From Ampullaceana balthica (lineage: Eukaryota; Mollusca; Gastropoda; Lymnaeidae): DNA of 64,000 nucleotides. The stretch is taken from positions 109,164 to 173,163 of the forward strand of contig CALYLW010001210.1 in the NCBI GenBank assembly GCA_944989445.1, given 5' to 3'. Below are positions 22,936 through 29,471 of this stretch, in pieces; within the stretch, counting starts at the first letter, position 1, and each line of letters opens with the position of its first letter. A program made the position numbers and the translations under genes. The notes beneath the pieces were generated by a model, which was not told the origin of the DNA, ran no database searches, and saw only the letters and a program-made list of their open reading frames with translations.

Positions 22936-25103
22936 GAGACAGAGAGAGAGAGACAGAGAGAGCGAAACAGAGAGAGAGAGACAGAGAGAGAGAGAGAGTT
23001 TGAAACCAAATATCTCGAATAAAATAAGATATATTTAATATAAATGAAGGAAAATAATTATCTTGGTAAAATTCAATTTTCACTCTTAGCTGCGCGGCTG
23101 CCCGACCGCGCAGTTATTGCCCGATGCTGTTCAGCAATTATTTAGAATTAACGCGCAACAAAGTTTGATAAAGATGATATGAGTTTGTTGTGTATATAAT
23201 TTTACAAACAGAAAATGATTGCTACACAAATTTGCACACGATTTGAATGTGTTTTAACACAGGCACCAACGAAACTTATGTTAAACAATAGTCAATAGTT
23301 TGATCTGCCCAAGGAGGTTTATAATCAAACCTCATTGGATCTGCAGAATTAAAAAACATACTGTAAATTAATCCGATGTAATTCCCCGGTAACTTTTGAA
23401 AATGAAATTCTAATAGTGATGCAAGTGCGTTCCATGCGTATTTCGTTGCACACAAATTTCATTATGGTCTTGATAAATTCGCCACTTAAAAACAAGAGAG
23501 GGCGCTAACATATTAATATTGTTCAAGGGAGTAAAACATTAAGCGGACATGTATGAAAGATACGTTTTGGGGTTGTCGGATTGTTAGTTCTGATTTGGAT
23601 TCAAGCAATGATAAAGGGGGTTACTTGGATGAATGCTTAGTCAGGCTACTAAAATATTAGATGGGATTATCAGGGATCACCACCACTGAGTGGATTATTG
23701 CTAGCCGATAAAGGTTTCTTTTGTTTGTTTGTTTATGTTTTTTTTAAATATGTTATTCGTAAAAAAAAATAATTTACGATTAACTACTTATAGTTTTTGT
23801 ATGTTTTTCTTTTTCTTTTAAATAATTTATCTCAAACTTCATATTTTTATTTAATACAAAGGTTTACTTTGAGGAACTTAAAATTACCTAAGGGACCATC
23901 CATAAAGTACGTCACGCTATTTTTGACAATTTTAAACTCTCCTGTTACAAACTGTCTCAAATCTCGGACGACCCCCCCCCCACACACACACACACACACA
24001 AGTACGTCACACTTTCGAATAAAAATGTTTTTTTTATTAACAAAATAATTAAAATTTAATATAAAACACCGTGACGTCACTCATGGCCGGACCCCCTCCC
24101 CTTGTCACAAACTGTCACACTTTCTTACACCCCCTCCTCCTCCCCTCTGTAGCGTGACGTACGTTATGGACGGCCCCTAACAGAATTTTGCAAGTTTGAA
24201 AGTATCTTATTCAAATGAACTTGTAGACAACTCATTGACAAGACGTTAAAGCACGTTCAAAGGCTTCCAATAAAGAAGAGACTGGCGTAGATTGGCGTTT
24301 GCAGCAAGTTGGGGGGAAAATTCCTATTTTTTATACTAAAAAAAAATAAAATAAATAAATAAAAAATAAAAGCTAACGTCAAACTGGATTAAATGTTAGT
24401 TGAAATCACATCCCCTAAACTGTCAGCTGTTATTTTCTCTCAGCGACAGGTAAATTAGGACAACATGATAACCAAAGTGATTCAGACGATTGACTCGCCA
24501 TCTTTGATTAAGCTGTCGGCATTGGCGTCGCCCTGCAATGCTGAGTAAGCCCCCTTGGAAGGACTATGAGTCAAGATGATAAAGAGCGATTCTGATTTGA
24601 CTCGATCTACAACAAATAATAAAAAGGAATACAAAAAGAAAAGTTCTCTGGGATCTAGTTAAATTAGATGTTTTATGTCTTGGCTAGTGGTAAACTCAGT
24701 TCTCTGGGATCTAGTTAAATTTAAATGGTAAAATCAGTATTCTGTGTTTTGTGCTAGTGGTAAACACAGTAGTAAGAGGTCTAGAGTCTAGAATACTAGC
24801 AAAACTGTTTCCGGTACAGATTAATTAGTCGCTTGGTGTTTCCTTTTTTTTTCTTTTTTTAAATTTCTGTCTTGTTGTTGGTTGTAAACTAAGACTGCAG
24901 TTGTGTAGTTTTGAATGAAAAAAATAATGTTTAAAGATAAAGGGCAATATTTTAAACGGAGAGCAGAATCATGAGCTCTGTCAGTTTGCGCTGTTGATGT
25001 ATGCTGTCTTTTTGCTGATCTAATTGGTTGCCTGATTCGTACTGATCGAATTGATGAGCTTGTGTTTTCAGACCTAAATAGGACGCTTCCTGATGTGTAT
25101 TGA
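467..25103 (+). CDS. F5/8C-lectin + EGF-repeat membrane receptor (multi-exon, 5' partial)
   Basis: Predicted type I surface receptor assembled from 13-14 exons: 467-665, 1262-1545, 2451-2576, 4468-4521, 4993-5094, 5435-5533, 8042-8140, 9582-9680, 12003-12101, 13858-13953, 19311-19406, 20696-20842, 22082-22330 (or to the stop at 22341) and 25072-25103. All exons from 2451 to 20842 are phase 1-1 with lengths divisible by 3, each with AG before and GT after. Order of domains: F5/8C (fucolectin-like) fold, atypical Cys-rich module, linker, seven EGF-like modules, one membrane helix, basic Ser-rich tail of about 85 residues without a kinase domain. The signal peptide exon and protein start must lie upstream of the window. 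Family knowledge: F-type lectin domains bind fucosylated glycans and EGF-repeat receptors of the MEGF10/11 type act in recognition and phagocytosis; a role in glycan recognition here is inference. Exon joins are predicted by eye, without transcript support. Confidence 0.8.
1262..1545 (+). CDS. Receptor exon: F5/8C domain, second half, with sequon array
   Basis: Reads NPLRLQAKFKLRAIGDD, then five seven-residue repeats of the form LIETN-x-S/T (1323-1427), then a stretch ending LLTICELEAYGG, which matches the closing strand (usually CEVEVYG-like) of fucolectin-type F5/8C domains. It ends at a strong donor GTACGT at 1546, phase 1. The repeat insertion has no counterpart in ordinary domains of the family and lengthens the domain by about 35 residues. 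Acceptor choice is 1251 or 1261 (see the first exon). Confidence 0.75.
1323..1427 (+). repeat. Coding 21-bp tandem repeat, 5 units
   Basis: Five in-frame copies beginning CTCATTGAGACCAACA at 1323, 1344, 1365, 1386 and 1407. They encode LIETNIS, LIETNIT, LIETNIS, LIETNNT and LIETNIS. Each contains one N-x-S/T sequon. Variation between copies is confined to the last seven bases and keeps both the frame and the sequon. Confidence 0.95.
1764..2365. mobile_element. ~600-bp MITE, copy 1
   Basis: Bounded by inverted TACCGTATATAC (1764) and GTATTTACGGTA (ending 2365). A reverse-complement copy lies at 30949-31524 and shares the inner sequence, including the segment around the hexanucleotide AATACCGGTAA and the block AGCAGTAGAATTT / its complement. 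No coding capacity seen. It sits in the intron after the second F5/8C exon. Confidence 0.75.
2451..2576 (+). CDS. Receptor exon: atypical Cys-rich module
   Basis: Acceptor TTACATTCAG, donor GTAAGT; phase 1-1, 126 nt. It encodes DCPSSYFGLDC, then further Cys at MRLCPF, HPC, LQC and NCWEG. The opening CP-x4-FG-x2-C is characteristic of the first EGF-like module after lectin domains in molluscan EGF receptors; the Cys spacing in the second half differs from the later repeats. Seven Cys are present in about 42 residues. Confidence 0.78.
2818..2849 (+). other. G-rich tract, possible G-quadruplex
   Basis: Successive runs of five, five and six G separated by single T occur at 2824-2842, followed by AGG. 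Such runs are compatible with a G-quadruplex on the plus strand. It lies in an intron; no functional link is visible. Confidence 0.5.
3292..3640 (-). pseudogene. RTE-like LINE C-terminal fragment
   Basis: The minus strand encodes RGGPRKRYKDALKTALKAF, then ANRQQVAKAKRQARKDRIQ and a tail FRARIWLISHQRT. This order (GGQRKRYKD-L-LKAF, basic helix, then a C2H2-like finger with FRARIGLISH) is the C-terminus of a non-LTR retrotransposon polymerase family common in invertebrate genomes. The finger is damaged (one Cys of the pair replaced, final His lost). Reverse transcriptase and endonuclease are absent, so this is a dead fragment. Confidence 0.7.
3641..4140. repeat. Unclassified moderately GC-rich repeat-like block
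   Basis: GC content rises clearly against the flanks, and the reading frames are short and not protein-like. It contains phrases such as CTCACCTGGTTTAGCCGGTC and GGTGGCGAACTACCC that look like a degenerate retroposon 3' region, possibly the upstream continuation of the LINE fragment or a separate insertion. No second copy was found in the window. Confidence 0.4.
4468..4521 (+). CDS. Receptor exon candidate: 18-residue linker
   Basis: Acceptor TTTACCAAAG after a T-rich tract, strong donor GTGAGTAG; 54 nt, phase 1-1, open in the phase required by its neighbours. It encodes AAHGLDKELKLTRQSREA, a charged segment that could be a short helix between the first Cys-rich module and the EGF array. There is no domain match, so support is only the splice sites and phase. 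Confidence 0.5.
4993..5094 (+). CDS. Receptor exon: EGF-like module 1
   Basis: Acceptor CTTAACGCAG, donor GTATGA; 102 nt, phase 1-1. It encodes NDTCSHCKDKICNLKTMECE continuing into ADGFTGIKC. It has six Cys in EGF-like order and the usual GFxGxxC ending. NDT at the start is a potential N-glycosylation site. Confidence 0.8.
5435..5533 (+). CDS. Receptor exon: EGF-like module 2
   Basis: Acceptor GCTCACAG, donor GTGAGTC; 99 nt, phase 1-1. It encodes CTNCQGSGACRKSDGFC then LEGCVDGYRGDVC. Six Cys with spacing 2-5-6-3-8 define the module repeated in the following exons. The downstream intron begins almost at once with a 2-kb minisatellite. Confidence 0.85.
5566..6189 (+). repeat. 25-bp minisatellite A
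   Basis: About 25 head-to-tail units of the form GGTCATACTTAACCC followed by GTGTGTSTTY, period exactly 25 bp (for example unit starts at 5641 and 5666). It starts 33 nt after the exon 5435-5533 donor. A precursor-like unit (GGTCGTAATTTATCTGTAGG) at 5541 resembles array B more than array A, suggesting that both arose from the same intronic segment. Confidence 0.95.
6190..7560 (+). repeat. 25-bp minisatellite B
   Basis: About 55 units of the form GGTCGTACTTTACCTG followed by TAGGTGTTG, period 25 bp (unit starts at 6316 and 6341, for example). Variants CGTACGTTACTTG and TTGTACTTTACCAG recur in the same order, so a higher-order structure is present. The array grades into degenerate units up to about 7650. 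It shares period and the core GGTC(A/G)TACTT with array A. Confidence 0.95.
8042..8140 (+). CDS. Receptor exon: EGF-like module 3
   Basis: Acceptor CTACCCATAG, donor GTGAGTAG; 99 nt, phase 1-1. It encodes NCRNCAGSQACARDDGAC then LEGCVAGFKGHTC. Length, Cys spacing and the LEGCV-GF/Y-G core are shared with module 2, indicating exon duplication. Confidence 0.87.
8510..8670 (+). mobile_element. Repeat related to the Helitron-ended tRNA-Val-like element (truncated)
   Basis: Contains GACGAATGACCCTCGCTGGG then TCGACCAAT, followed by TTCTTGCGTTCACTTGCG and CCTTCACAGAA. The same string of blocks occurs at 48974-49165 and 54564-54740. Here the tRNA-Val-like part is lost after its first few bases. Confidence 0.6.
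8740..9060 (+). repeat. Partial copy of the ~495-bp repeat of 10567-11545
   Basis: Shares TTATTTATCTCTATGTATC, GGTGCGTATTATATTGA and ATTATATTAAACATGTTTTACGA in order with the tandem pair at 10567-11545, but lacks the first part with the GCTTGC run. Confidence 0.6.
9242..9453. mobile_element. Short non-autonomous hAT element
   Basis: Terminal inverted repeats CAGTTATGGCGAACCT and AGGTTCGCCATCACTG (15 of 16 match as inverted repeats). Flanked by TCGTATAC and TCCTATAC, an 8-bp target duplication with one change, the size expected for hAT. 212 bp, no coding capacity. It is in an intron of the receptor gene, 130 bp before exon 9582. Confidence 0.88.
9582..9680 (+). CDS. Receptor exon: EGF-like module 4
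   Basis: Acceptor TTACTTTCTCAG, donor GTGCGG; 99 nt, phase 1-1. It encodes CTNCGGNQTCDRTTGTC then QSGCIPGFKGVSC with the same six-Cys spacing as module 2. NQT is a potential N-glycosylation site. Confidence 0.86.
9735..10200 (+). repeat. 25-bp minisatellite C
   Basis: About 18 units with the core GGGCCGTGTATGCCCGGG then AAATGCA, period 25 bp (9841, 9866 and so on), starting 55 nt after the exon 9582-9680 donor. The sequence is unrelated to arrays A/B although the period is the same. Each unit contains the palindrome CCCGGG. Long open frames on both strands here are by-products of the repetition. Confidence 0.95.
10567..11545 (+). repeat. ~495-bp repeat, two tandem copies
   Basis: Copy 1 starts CTTTATATAAACTCGTGGTG (10567), copy 2 starts CTTTATATTAACTCGTGGTG (11062). 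Both go through GCTTGCTTGC, CCAAAACTTT-GATCAATTTT, GATCGATCG, three phrases of the type GGTGCG(C/T)ATTATATT and end with AAAGGATTTATAGTCAAAAAC. Partial or diverged copies occur at 8740-9060 and 29472-29915. No protein reading; the class is not recognised. Confidence 0.75.
12003..12101 (+). CDS. Receptor exon: EGF-like module 5
   Basis: Acceptor AAAAAATTAAAG (poor pyrimidine tract), donor GTGAGAT; 99 nt, phase 1-1. It encodes CANCAGNGQCESLQGTC then LNGCKQGYSGHDC with standard module spacing. Confidence 0.85.
12530..12760 (+). pseudogene. hAT transposase C-terminal fragment
   Basis: From about 12619 the plus strand reads LRSTMSQDRLCGLAVLSIEK, then IAPASDYKDLINEF and KARKVDF before a stop. This matches the conserved tail of hAT transposases of the zinc-finger-MYM-like group, in which MSQ-RL-LA-LSIE follows the dimerisation region and K-ARKV-F ends the protein. 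Preceding sequence rich in GGGGGC blocks looks like element-derived non-coding DNA. Only the last ~45 residues survive. Confidence 0.65.
13430..13575. repeat. Unclassified GC palindrome-bearing insertion
   Basis: Holds the near-perfect inverted repeat CGGGAACGGCGTTCCCG and two phrases ATTCCGGTACCTTT / GTTCCGGTACCTTT separated by T runs, in AT-rich intron. It resembles terminal parts of an unidentified DNA transposon; no target duplication found. Confidence 0.35.
13858..13953 (+). CDS. Receptor exon: EGF-like module 6
   Basis: Acceptor CCCTTGCAG, donor GTGAGT; 96 nt, phase 1-1. It encodes CVNCAGSNNCSRDGEC then VSGCVAGFMGSDC, one residue shorter than module 5 between the third and fourth Cys. 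NCS is a potential N-glycosylation site but its Asn neighbours a disulfide Cys. Confidence 0.86.
14178..14213. repeat. (TA)n microsatellite
   Basis: Uninterrupted TA dinucleotides after GTGTGTATA. Intronic. Confidence 0.9.
14530..14850 (-). pseudogene. Tigger/TIGD-type transposase remnant (N- and C-termini joined)
   Basis: The minus strand gives RKRKKITVEMKRKTIEKH, then after a frame change ARNYNQPTSTICTILKNN: the CENPB/Tigger N-terminal helix-turn-helix (basic start, IE-H, then YN-PTSTICTILK). Only a short distance on it reads KRRQKQMSLDSFLVKKR, like the usual C-terminal tail of Tigger proteins. The catalytic DDE region between them is gone, so this is an internal-deletion derivative with additional frameshifts. 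Confidence 0.62.
16003..16209. mobile_element. Short hAT-like element
   Basis: Starts CAACGGTGGTCAAACC and ends GGGTCTGGTCACCTG, imperfect inverted repeats. The inner phrase CGCGAGCCGCATGCGGCTCTT, cut here to its key part GAGCCGCATGCGGCTC, is characteristic of widespread hAT non-autonomous families. No clean target duplication. Confidence 0.6.
16275..16706 (+). repeat. (ATGT)n microsatellite grading into (ATGTATGC)n
   Basis: Near-pure TATG tetranucleotides from about 16319 to 16530, then variants with GGTATG and regular ATGC interruptions up to 16706. All long reading frames over this region on either strand are artefacts of the repeat. Confidence 0.97.
17523..17619. repeat. Compound (CA)n(TA)n microsatellite
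   Basis: CA dinucleotides 17525-17552 followed by TA dinucleotides to about 17618. Intronic, inside the nested insertion. Confidence 0.95.
18150..18690 (+). repeat. 109-bp satellite, five copies
   Basis: Units start CACGCCCMTGAGARGTGT at 18152, 18262, 18371, 18479 and 18588 (spacing 110, 109, 108, 109). Each contains CCCCTCTTATCTCTCTAT and CTACGCCACTAC. The copies differ by scattered substitutions, so this array is older than the 62-bp array downstream. Confidence 0.93.
19311..19406 (+). CDS. Receptor exon: EGF-like module 7
   Basis: Acceptor TTATTTTTCAG, donor GTGAGA; 96 nt, phase 1-1. It encodes CQHCAGDSSCHQYSGRC then HHGCTEGFSGAKC. It is the last extracellular module before the membrane exon. 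Confidence 0.85.
19456..20270 (+). repeat. 62-bp minisatellite, highly homogeneous
   Basis: About 13 copies of a unit starting GACTTTGGAAATATATAGAA and containing GATTTGGAAATGAAATAAAA; unit starts 19521 and 19583 give a period of 62. Copies are almost identical. The array begins about 50 nt after the donor of EGF module 7. Confidence 0.96.
20280..20440 (+). repeat. 69-bp direct repeat, about 2.3 copies
   Basis: Phrases TGTTGRSAAYGTTAGTGG at 20281, 20350 and a partial copy at 20419, separated by GACTGCCGATATTCCTTG. Shorter GACTGC phrases recur to about 20630. Confidence 0.85.
20696..20842 (+). CDS. Receptor exon: juxtamembrane and transmembrane segment
   Basis: Acceptor GACCATTCAG, donor GTACTT; 147 nt, phase 1-1. 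It encodes an acidic start (NFIEDEDGWFSG), the hydrophobic helix PFAAAGGLFVVLCLFCLFCY, then a positive stop-transfer MTQVHKKRR. The acidic-outside, basic-inside pattern predicts a single-pass type I topology with the EGF modules outside. Confidence 0.85.
21299..21572. mobile_element. Inverted copy of the element at 1-228 (outer end lost)
   Basis: Reverse complement of positions 1-212: TGACGTCACGC, C-rich runs, TTACGCC-like blocks and TTTAGTGAAGGTCTACATC in matching order. The terminal GGGGCCGTCCATAA is missing, so the copy is truncated. Confidence 0.65.
22082..22341 (+). CDS. Receptor exon: cytoplasmic tail
   Basis: Acceptor TATCCTAAAACAG. Read in phase 1: Ser-rich segment (SSFPSSGSSVAKSPSRSEV), SGSGSSEESYVEKKP, then a basic stretch LTDRRRAITGRRKSL and FKALLGRM before TGA. 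ESYVEKK holds the only tyrosine. No catalytic domain. A donor GTAGGA at 22331 leaves phase 1, like all other exons of the gene, so the exon may instead end at 22330 and continue to 25072. Confidence 0.8.
22860..22998. repeat. (AG)n microsatellite
   Basis: Long AG run with ACAG and GCGAAAC interruptions near the right side, preceded by (TG)n. Minus-strand frames here are poly-Ser/Leu artefacts. Confidence 0.95.
23073..23285. mobile_element. Degenerate hAT MITE (same family as 43435-43610)
   Basis: Left CAATTTTCACTCTTAGCTGC, right CACCAACGAAACTTATG, with internal GCGCGGC, CGCGCAACAAAGTTTG and TTGCACACGA matching in order the copies at 43435-43610 and 47885-48071. Ends are decayed. Confidence 0.5.
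23892..24176. mobile_element. MITE with GGGACCATCCATAA ends
   Basis: Inverted ends GGGACCATCCATAAAG and TTATGGACGGCCC, internal GTACGTCACGC blocks facing each other and a C-rich/(CA)n core. Flanked by CTAA on both sides (23888-23891 and 24177-24180), a plausible 4-bp target duplication. A second copy is at 44230-44484. Confidence 0.8.
25072..25103 (+). CDS. Receptor gene, candidate terminal exon
   Basis: After acceptor TTGTGTTTTCAG the phase-1 frame gives DLNRTLPDVY and TGA at 25101-25103. It pairs exactly with the phase-1 donor at 22331. An AATAAA lies 48 nt downstream. The short length means that coding evidence alone is weak. Confidence 0.45.
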
Positions 25104-25150
25104 ATCCACAGAGATTGTCTTGACAAATGCTTGACATTTTAGAAATGAAT

Positions 25151-25156
25151 AATAAA
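25151..25156 (+). terminator. Polyadenylation signal AATAAA (receptor gene)
   Basis: Canonical AATAAA 48 nt after the candidate final stop codon and followed by another ATAAA. In AT-rich DNA this motif is common; its value is the position next to the candidate last exon. Confidence 0.45.
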
Positions 25157-25500
25157 TAAAAAAATAATCACTGCGTATCCCATTGTTTTATTTGTTTTCT
25201 TTACGGCTAAATGTTTTTAATATTTGTTTATTATTTTTTTCCCCATTAAAATTAGTGTTAAAGAGATTTCTAGAAGTCACTTTGTTAGGAATCTAAATAT
25301 AATCTCAGTCGTGCATTTAGAAATTATTTCATTTGTATCTTAAATTCTTTCATTTTATATTATTTTTTAAAAAATCTTAACCATTTATTTATCATTAGGG
25401 TTGAATTACCTTTTATATTGACACTTATCGTGTTCAAAATTGATATTTGTAATTAAATGTATTACCTTTTGGCAATAACTTCGCATTGGACAATATATGT

Positions 25501-25776
25501 GGACGCGGTGGTCGAGTGGCAGCGCACTGGACTGTCGTACCGATGGTCACGGGTTCGAATCCGTGTGAAGGCAAGGGTTTGTTCCCAGGGCCTAGGGCGT
25601 CCCTGAGTCACCCCGCTCCGAATGGGTACCTAACACTACATGTAGTTAGGCGGCTGGGCAATGCGTGGAACCCACAAAGCCGTGGCCTGTGAACGCTGCA
25701 TCACTTGCCAAACAGATCATCTGTCATGGTCTGTGGACGCAACTATCTTCTTCATAGAAGGAGCGTCTGTATAGAT
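25501..25776 (+). mobile_element. tRNA-derived SINE, copy 1
   Basis: Starts with a tRNA-like head: box A TGGTCGAGTGG (25509-25519) and box B GGTTCGAATCC (25552-25562). The body continues through CCCAGGGCCTAGGGCGTCCC and GCCGTGGCCTGTGAACGCTGC to GGAGCGTCTGTATA. A complete reverse-strand copy is at 55038-55300, which fixes the ends at about 265-275 bp. Reading frames over it are not genes. Confidence 0.88.
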
Positions 25777-26957
25777 AAGTCATATTTCCTGCTTGGTCGA
25801 CTGCACAAGAGCTATCGCATTAACGCCCACTTTTCCTGGTCATTAAATAGGGGTGAAAATCCGAATGTTTCTTTTAAAATTGTTTTGTTATTTAGTCTTT
25901 TAGCTTTAAGCTGATTTTAACCAAATTTAACCATATTAAATAATGCATTCATTATCTTGTACATCGTCGGACATCGGTAGACTTAACATTAACAAGCCTT
26001 TTTTTAATTAAAGAGGAGACAATGCACTGAAAGATAAGTGTCCACTGTAATTTGGAAAGTTGTCTCCCGTGCATTTGTGCTTAACCCGAAGAAGAAAAGA
26101 CACCAGGAAGCTGTGATTTCAACAAAAACCTAAAATACAATTAAAGAGTTGTGGTCGAAGAACAAATTTTAATGACACGATTTTTTTTTATAATTTTTTT
26201 TTGCATAGGCTTATCTATATCCTTTTTACTGGTTGGAAGTTATTTCTTTCCCCAAGCACTGGCATAAAGACATCAGAAAGGACCAATACTACGACACGAA
26301 TACATTTCCCTAACTGACATTATCACCAAAGTTACCGTCATCACAGTACCTTCGAACTATAGAAAAGGAATTTCACGGAAGTAAAATTGAAAGATCTTAC
26401 AAAGGATCTTATCCTAAGGCCACGCATATCTAGCTGGCATACTGTTGACGTTAATAGCCTTCATTTTGTCACACTTTAAGTGACAGTGAGGGGAAAATCA
26501 GCCCGTGTCCGTGTTTTATCAAACCTCAATGTCAGCACAAAGAATGACAACAGGGCTTCCCACATGGAGGCTTGTCCCATCTTATTGCGGACAACAGAAG
26601 GCTTTGTCCCAAATTAAGTATATTAAATTAAGAATCTAGGGCTAACAGAAGGATAGCACTTACTTATATTTTTTATTGAATTTTTTAAAAATCCATTTTT
26701 AAATTTTAATTATTATTTTTTATACATTCTTTCATGTATTTAAATAGTGATGGTATTTTATCCATATTAAGCTACCATTAATCCCAAACCAAGGAGCTTC
26801 GATCTGGCTGTCCATGCACCCTAACCATTAAACCATAATGACTGGATGCTTTCTGACATCTTAAACTAGGCATCTTTTGTCCGCATCTATTTTTTGTCCC
26901 GAGTCCCAGGCTGATCATCAATATACTTTATACATTAAAATGTACTAATTGAACATG

Positions 26958-27183
26958 AGCGGCTGGATAGCGAAGTCAATAGTGCGCTCGCCTCACACGC
27001 AGAGGGGCGTGGGTTCTAGCCCTCGTTAAAGCCACAATAAAAATGTTGATGAATGATTATTGCTAAAAAGTCATCCGCTGACCTGGAGAGGAGATGGGCG
27101 CCGCCAGGTCTACCAAGCCCCGAGAAAGTTCTAATGGAAACATTAGAACCACAAGGTCATGGGAAACAAAAAATAAATAAAAA
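26958..27183 (+). mobile_element. Second tRNA-derived SINE family, with target duplication
   Basis: tRNA-like head with GGCTGGATAGCGAAG (box A region) and GGTTCTAGCCC (box B, 27012-27022), body with GAGATGGGCGCCGCCAGG, and an A-rich tail. Flanked by TAATTGAACATG at 26946-26957 and 27184-27195, a perfect 12-bp target-site duplication showing a fairly young retroposition. Confidence 0.9.
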
Positions 27184-27486
27184 TAATTGAACATGATTAC
27201 CTTCATTTACCTTTGAAACTGTAACGACTTTTACTTTCATAACTATTATTATTTAAAATTTTTAAAATTGAAATCTTGAGTCAATGTTCAGAGCCAGCTT
27301 CAATCAGATAATTTATAATTTAAGATTAGCTTTATTATATTATAATAGGGGAGTATTTTTAATGGTCAAATTTCCATGTGACCTTCTGGATTAATAAAAA
27401 ACAATGAAATAAATGTCAATAAAAAAAAAGAAACTTTTTTATGAACCATGAGTTATTTATTATACTATAGGTGGGTATCAACAATT

Positions 27487-28040
27487 AGCTTGCGATAGTT
27501 GTACCATAACAGAACATGTATTGTACCATAACAGAACATGTATTGTACCATAACAGAACATGTATTGTACCATAACAGGAAATATATTGAACTATAACAG
27601 GACATTTATTGTACCAGGGCAGAATATATACTGTACCATAGCAGAATATATATTGTACCATAACAGAATATATATTGTACCATAACAGAACATATATTGT
27701 ACCATAACAGAACATATATTGTACCATAACAGGAAATATATTGAACTATAACAGGACATTTATTGTACCAGGGCAGAATATATACTGTACCATAGCAGAA
27801 TATATATTGTACCATAACAGAACATGTATTGTACCATAACAGGAAATATATTGAACTATAACAGGACATTTATTGTACCAGGGCAGAATATATACTGTAC
27901 CATAGCAGAATATATATTGTACCATAACAGAACATGTATTGTACCATAACAGGAAATATATTGAACTATAACAGGACATTTGTTGTACCAGGGCAGAATA
28001 TATACTGTACCATAGCAGAATATATATTGTACCATAGCAG
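27487..28040. repeat. 22-bp minisatellite with 110-bp higher-order unit
   Basis: Unit GTACCATAACAGAACATGTA+TT, period 22. Variant units (GAACTATAACAGGACAT at 27589, 27743, 27853, 27963) recur at 154, 110 and 110 bp, i.e. multiples of 22, so five-unit blocks were copied together. Open minus-strand frames (LLWYN, CYGT repeats) are artefacts. Confidence 0.95.
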
Positions 28041-28439
28041 AAAATACTTAGGACCAATCAGAACACACATTGTTCCATATCAGGACATGATGGGTACCAT
28101 ATCAAGTTGCCAAACATTGAACAAGAAAAAAAAACAGCACATTGTACCCAAGGTTATAAATTAATACATTCTGTTAAGTTGTACCAGATACAATATACTC
28201 ATGTCAAATAGCACGCAAACTTAATGACAAACAACCATCATGAAAGATGACTGATGTGAATCATGGCTATAAATTTTTTTTTAAATATACATAACGTGAA
28301 CCATTTTGGCATTAAAACAATTCCATCTATAAATAAGGTGAGATGGAGGTGGTCAATCAACTTACACATGCGGGGAAAGAATTATCAAATGATGTTTGTA
28401 TCCACATTAGATAACACATTATGAAAAAAACTGACATTT

Positions 28440-28925
28440 GATTCTACATTACCTAGAGCTCTTCATGTGTCTTCCCGGAAACCCCCCCTCAGCTCTCTCG
28501 CTCCCTAAGGGACCTAACAGCTGAGAGACGGAATGGTCGCTTCTGAAGCGGACGCCTGGGCATCCAAGACATAAAGTCGAAAATGCCTCCCACTAAAGTG
28601 ACCTCACAAGGAGGGGTGGAATTCCCTACTACGACCCGCTACCACTTTCGCGCCAGCCCGGCAAAGCATACGGGCCTCCATGGTTAGGACCGCCGCAGAG
28701 CGGGGGATCATCAATGACCTACCTAGGTCGTAACCCCCACCGGAAGGTTTCCTCAGAGCTGGCGTCCGTTATCTTCTTCGTGGTATCTTTTGCTAATCCG
28801 TACTGGCGCTCCTGGCCCTAAACCGGCACCGCTCAATGGCGTTGCTAGTATACTGAGGGGGACGAAACTGTCGCTTGAGAATAACCCGACCCTCAACGGG
28901 TACTTTGGTTTTCATAATCTGCATT
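28440..28925. other. GC-rich unclassified block
   Basis: A sharp rise in GC content within AT-rich DNA, with phrases such as TTTCGCGCCAGCCCGGCAAA and GACCGCCGCAGAGCGGGG. Neither strand gives a convincing protein, no tRNA or 5S signature is visible, and no terminal repeats or target duplication were found. It may be the 5' part of a retroelement or a retroposed structural RNA. Confidence 0.4.
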
Positions 28926-29471
28926 GCATCTAATGCTCTGCCTAAGATCCGTACAGCGACTGTAATCATATGTGACTAGCACCTAACACCAATAATTATC
29001 CTGATTTTTATTTTGACATAACATCTTAAGACTTGGTGGTTGACCTGCAGTTTACAAAAATCAATGAAATAATATACATTCAATACATCAACAGAAGTAA
29101 TATGATTTTTTTTTAACTAAAAAGATTTGAAAATCGCAATTAGCGAATATTTAAGTAGAATAATACCATTTTTGTATCAAGTTAGCAAACAAATTATAGC
29201 AAATGACCAAATTTGAGAGATGATAAAAAGAATTACAAGTAATTAACAGAAAATGAATTTTGTAATGAAAATAAAATCAATTTGACATGAAACAATAATA
29301 TTGAACATGTTATAAACATTTTACACGATAACCCTAAGAACTAAATCAATTTGAACACAACATTGTTCAGAATGTGACTAGAATGATCTATTAAATTTGG
29401 TCTGGAACAAGGGGAAGTAAATAAGGAACAAGGCAACCAATCATGATCTATCTTTTTTCTTTTTTTAAAAA

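Noticed and set aside
22754..23083. Ser/Leu-repeat frame of 109 codons
   Set aside because: Translation of the (AG)n microsatellite.
25486..25914. Protein-coding frames over the SINE
   Set aside because: The sequence is a tRNA-derived SINE with a second copy on the opposite strand; the frames are not conserved between the copies.
27485..28164. Repeated LLWYN / CYGT reading frames on the minus strand
   Set aside because: By-product of the 22-bp minisatellite, open in several frames at once.
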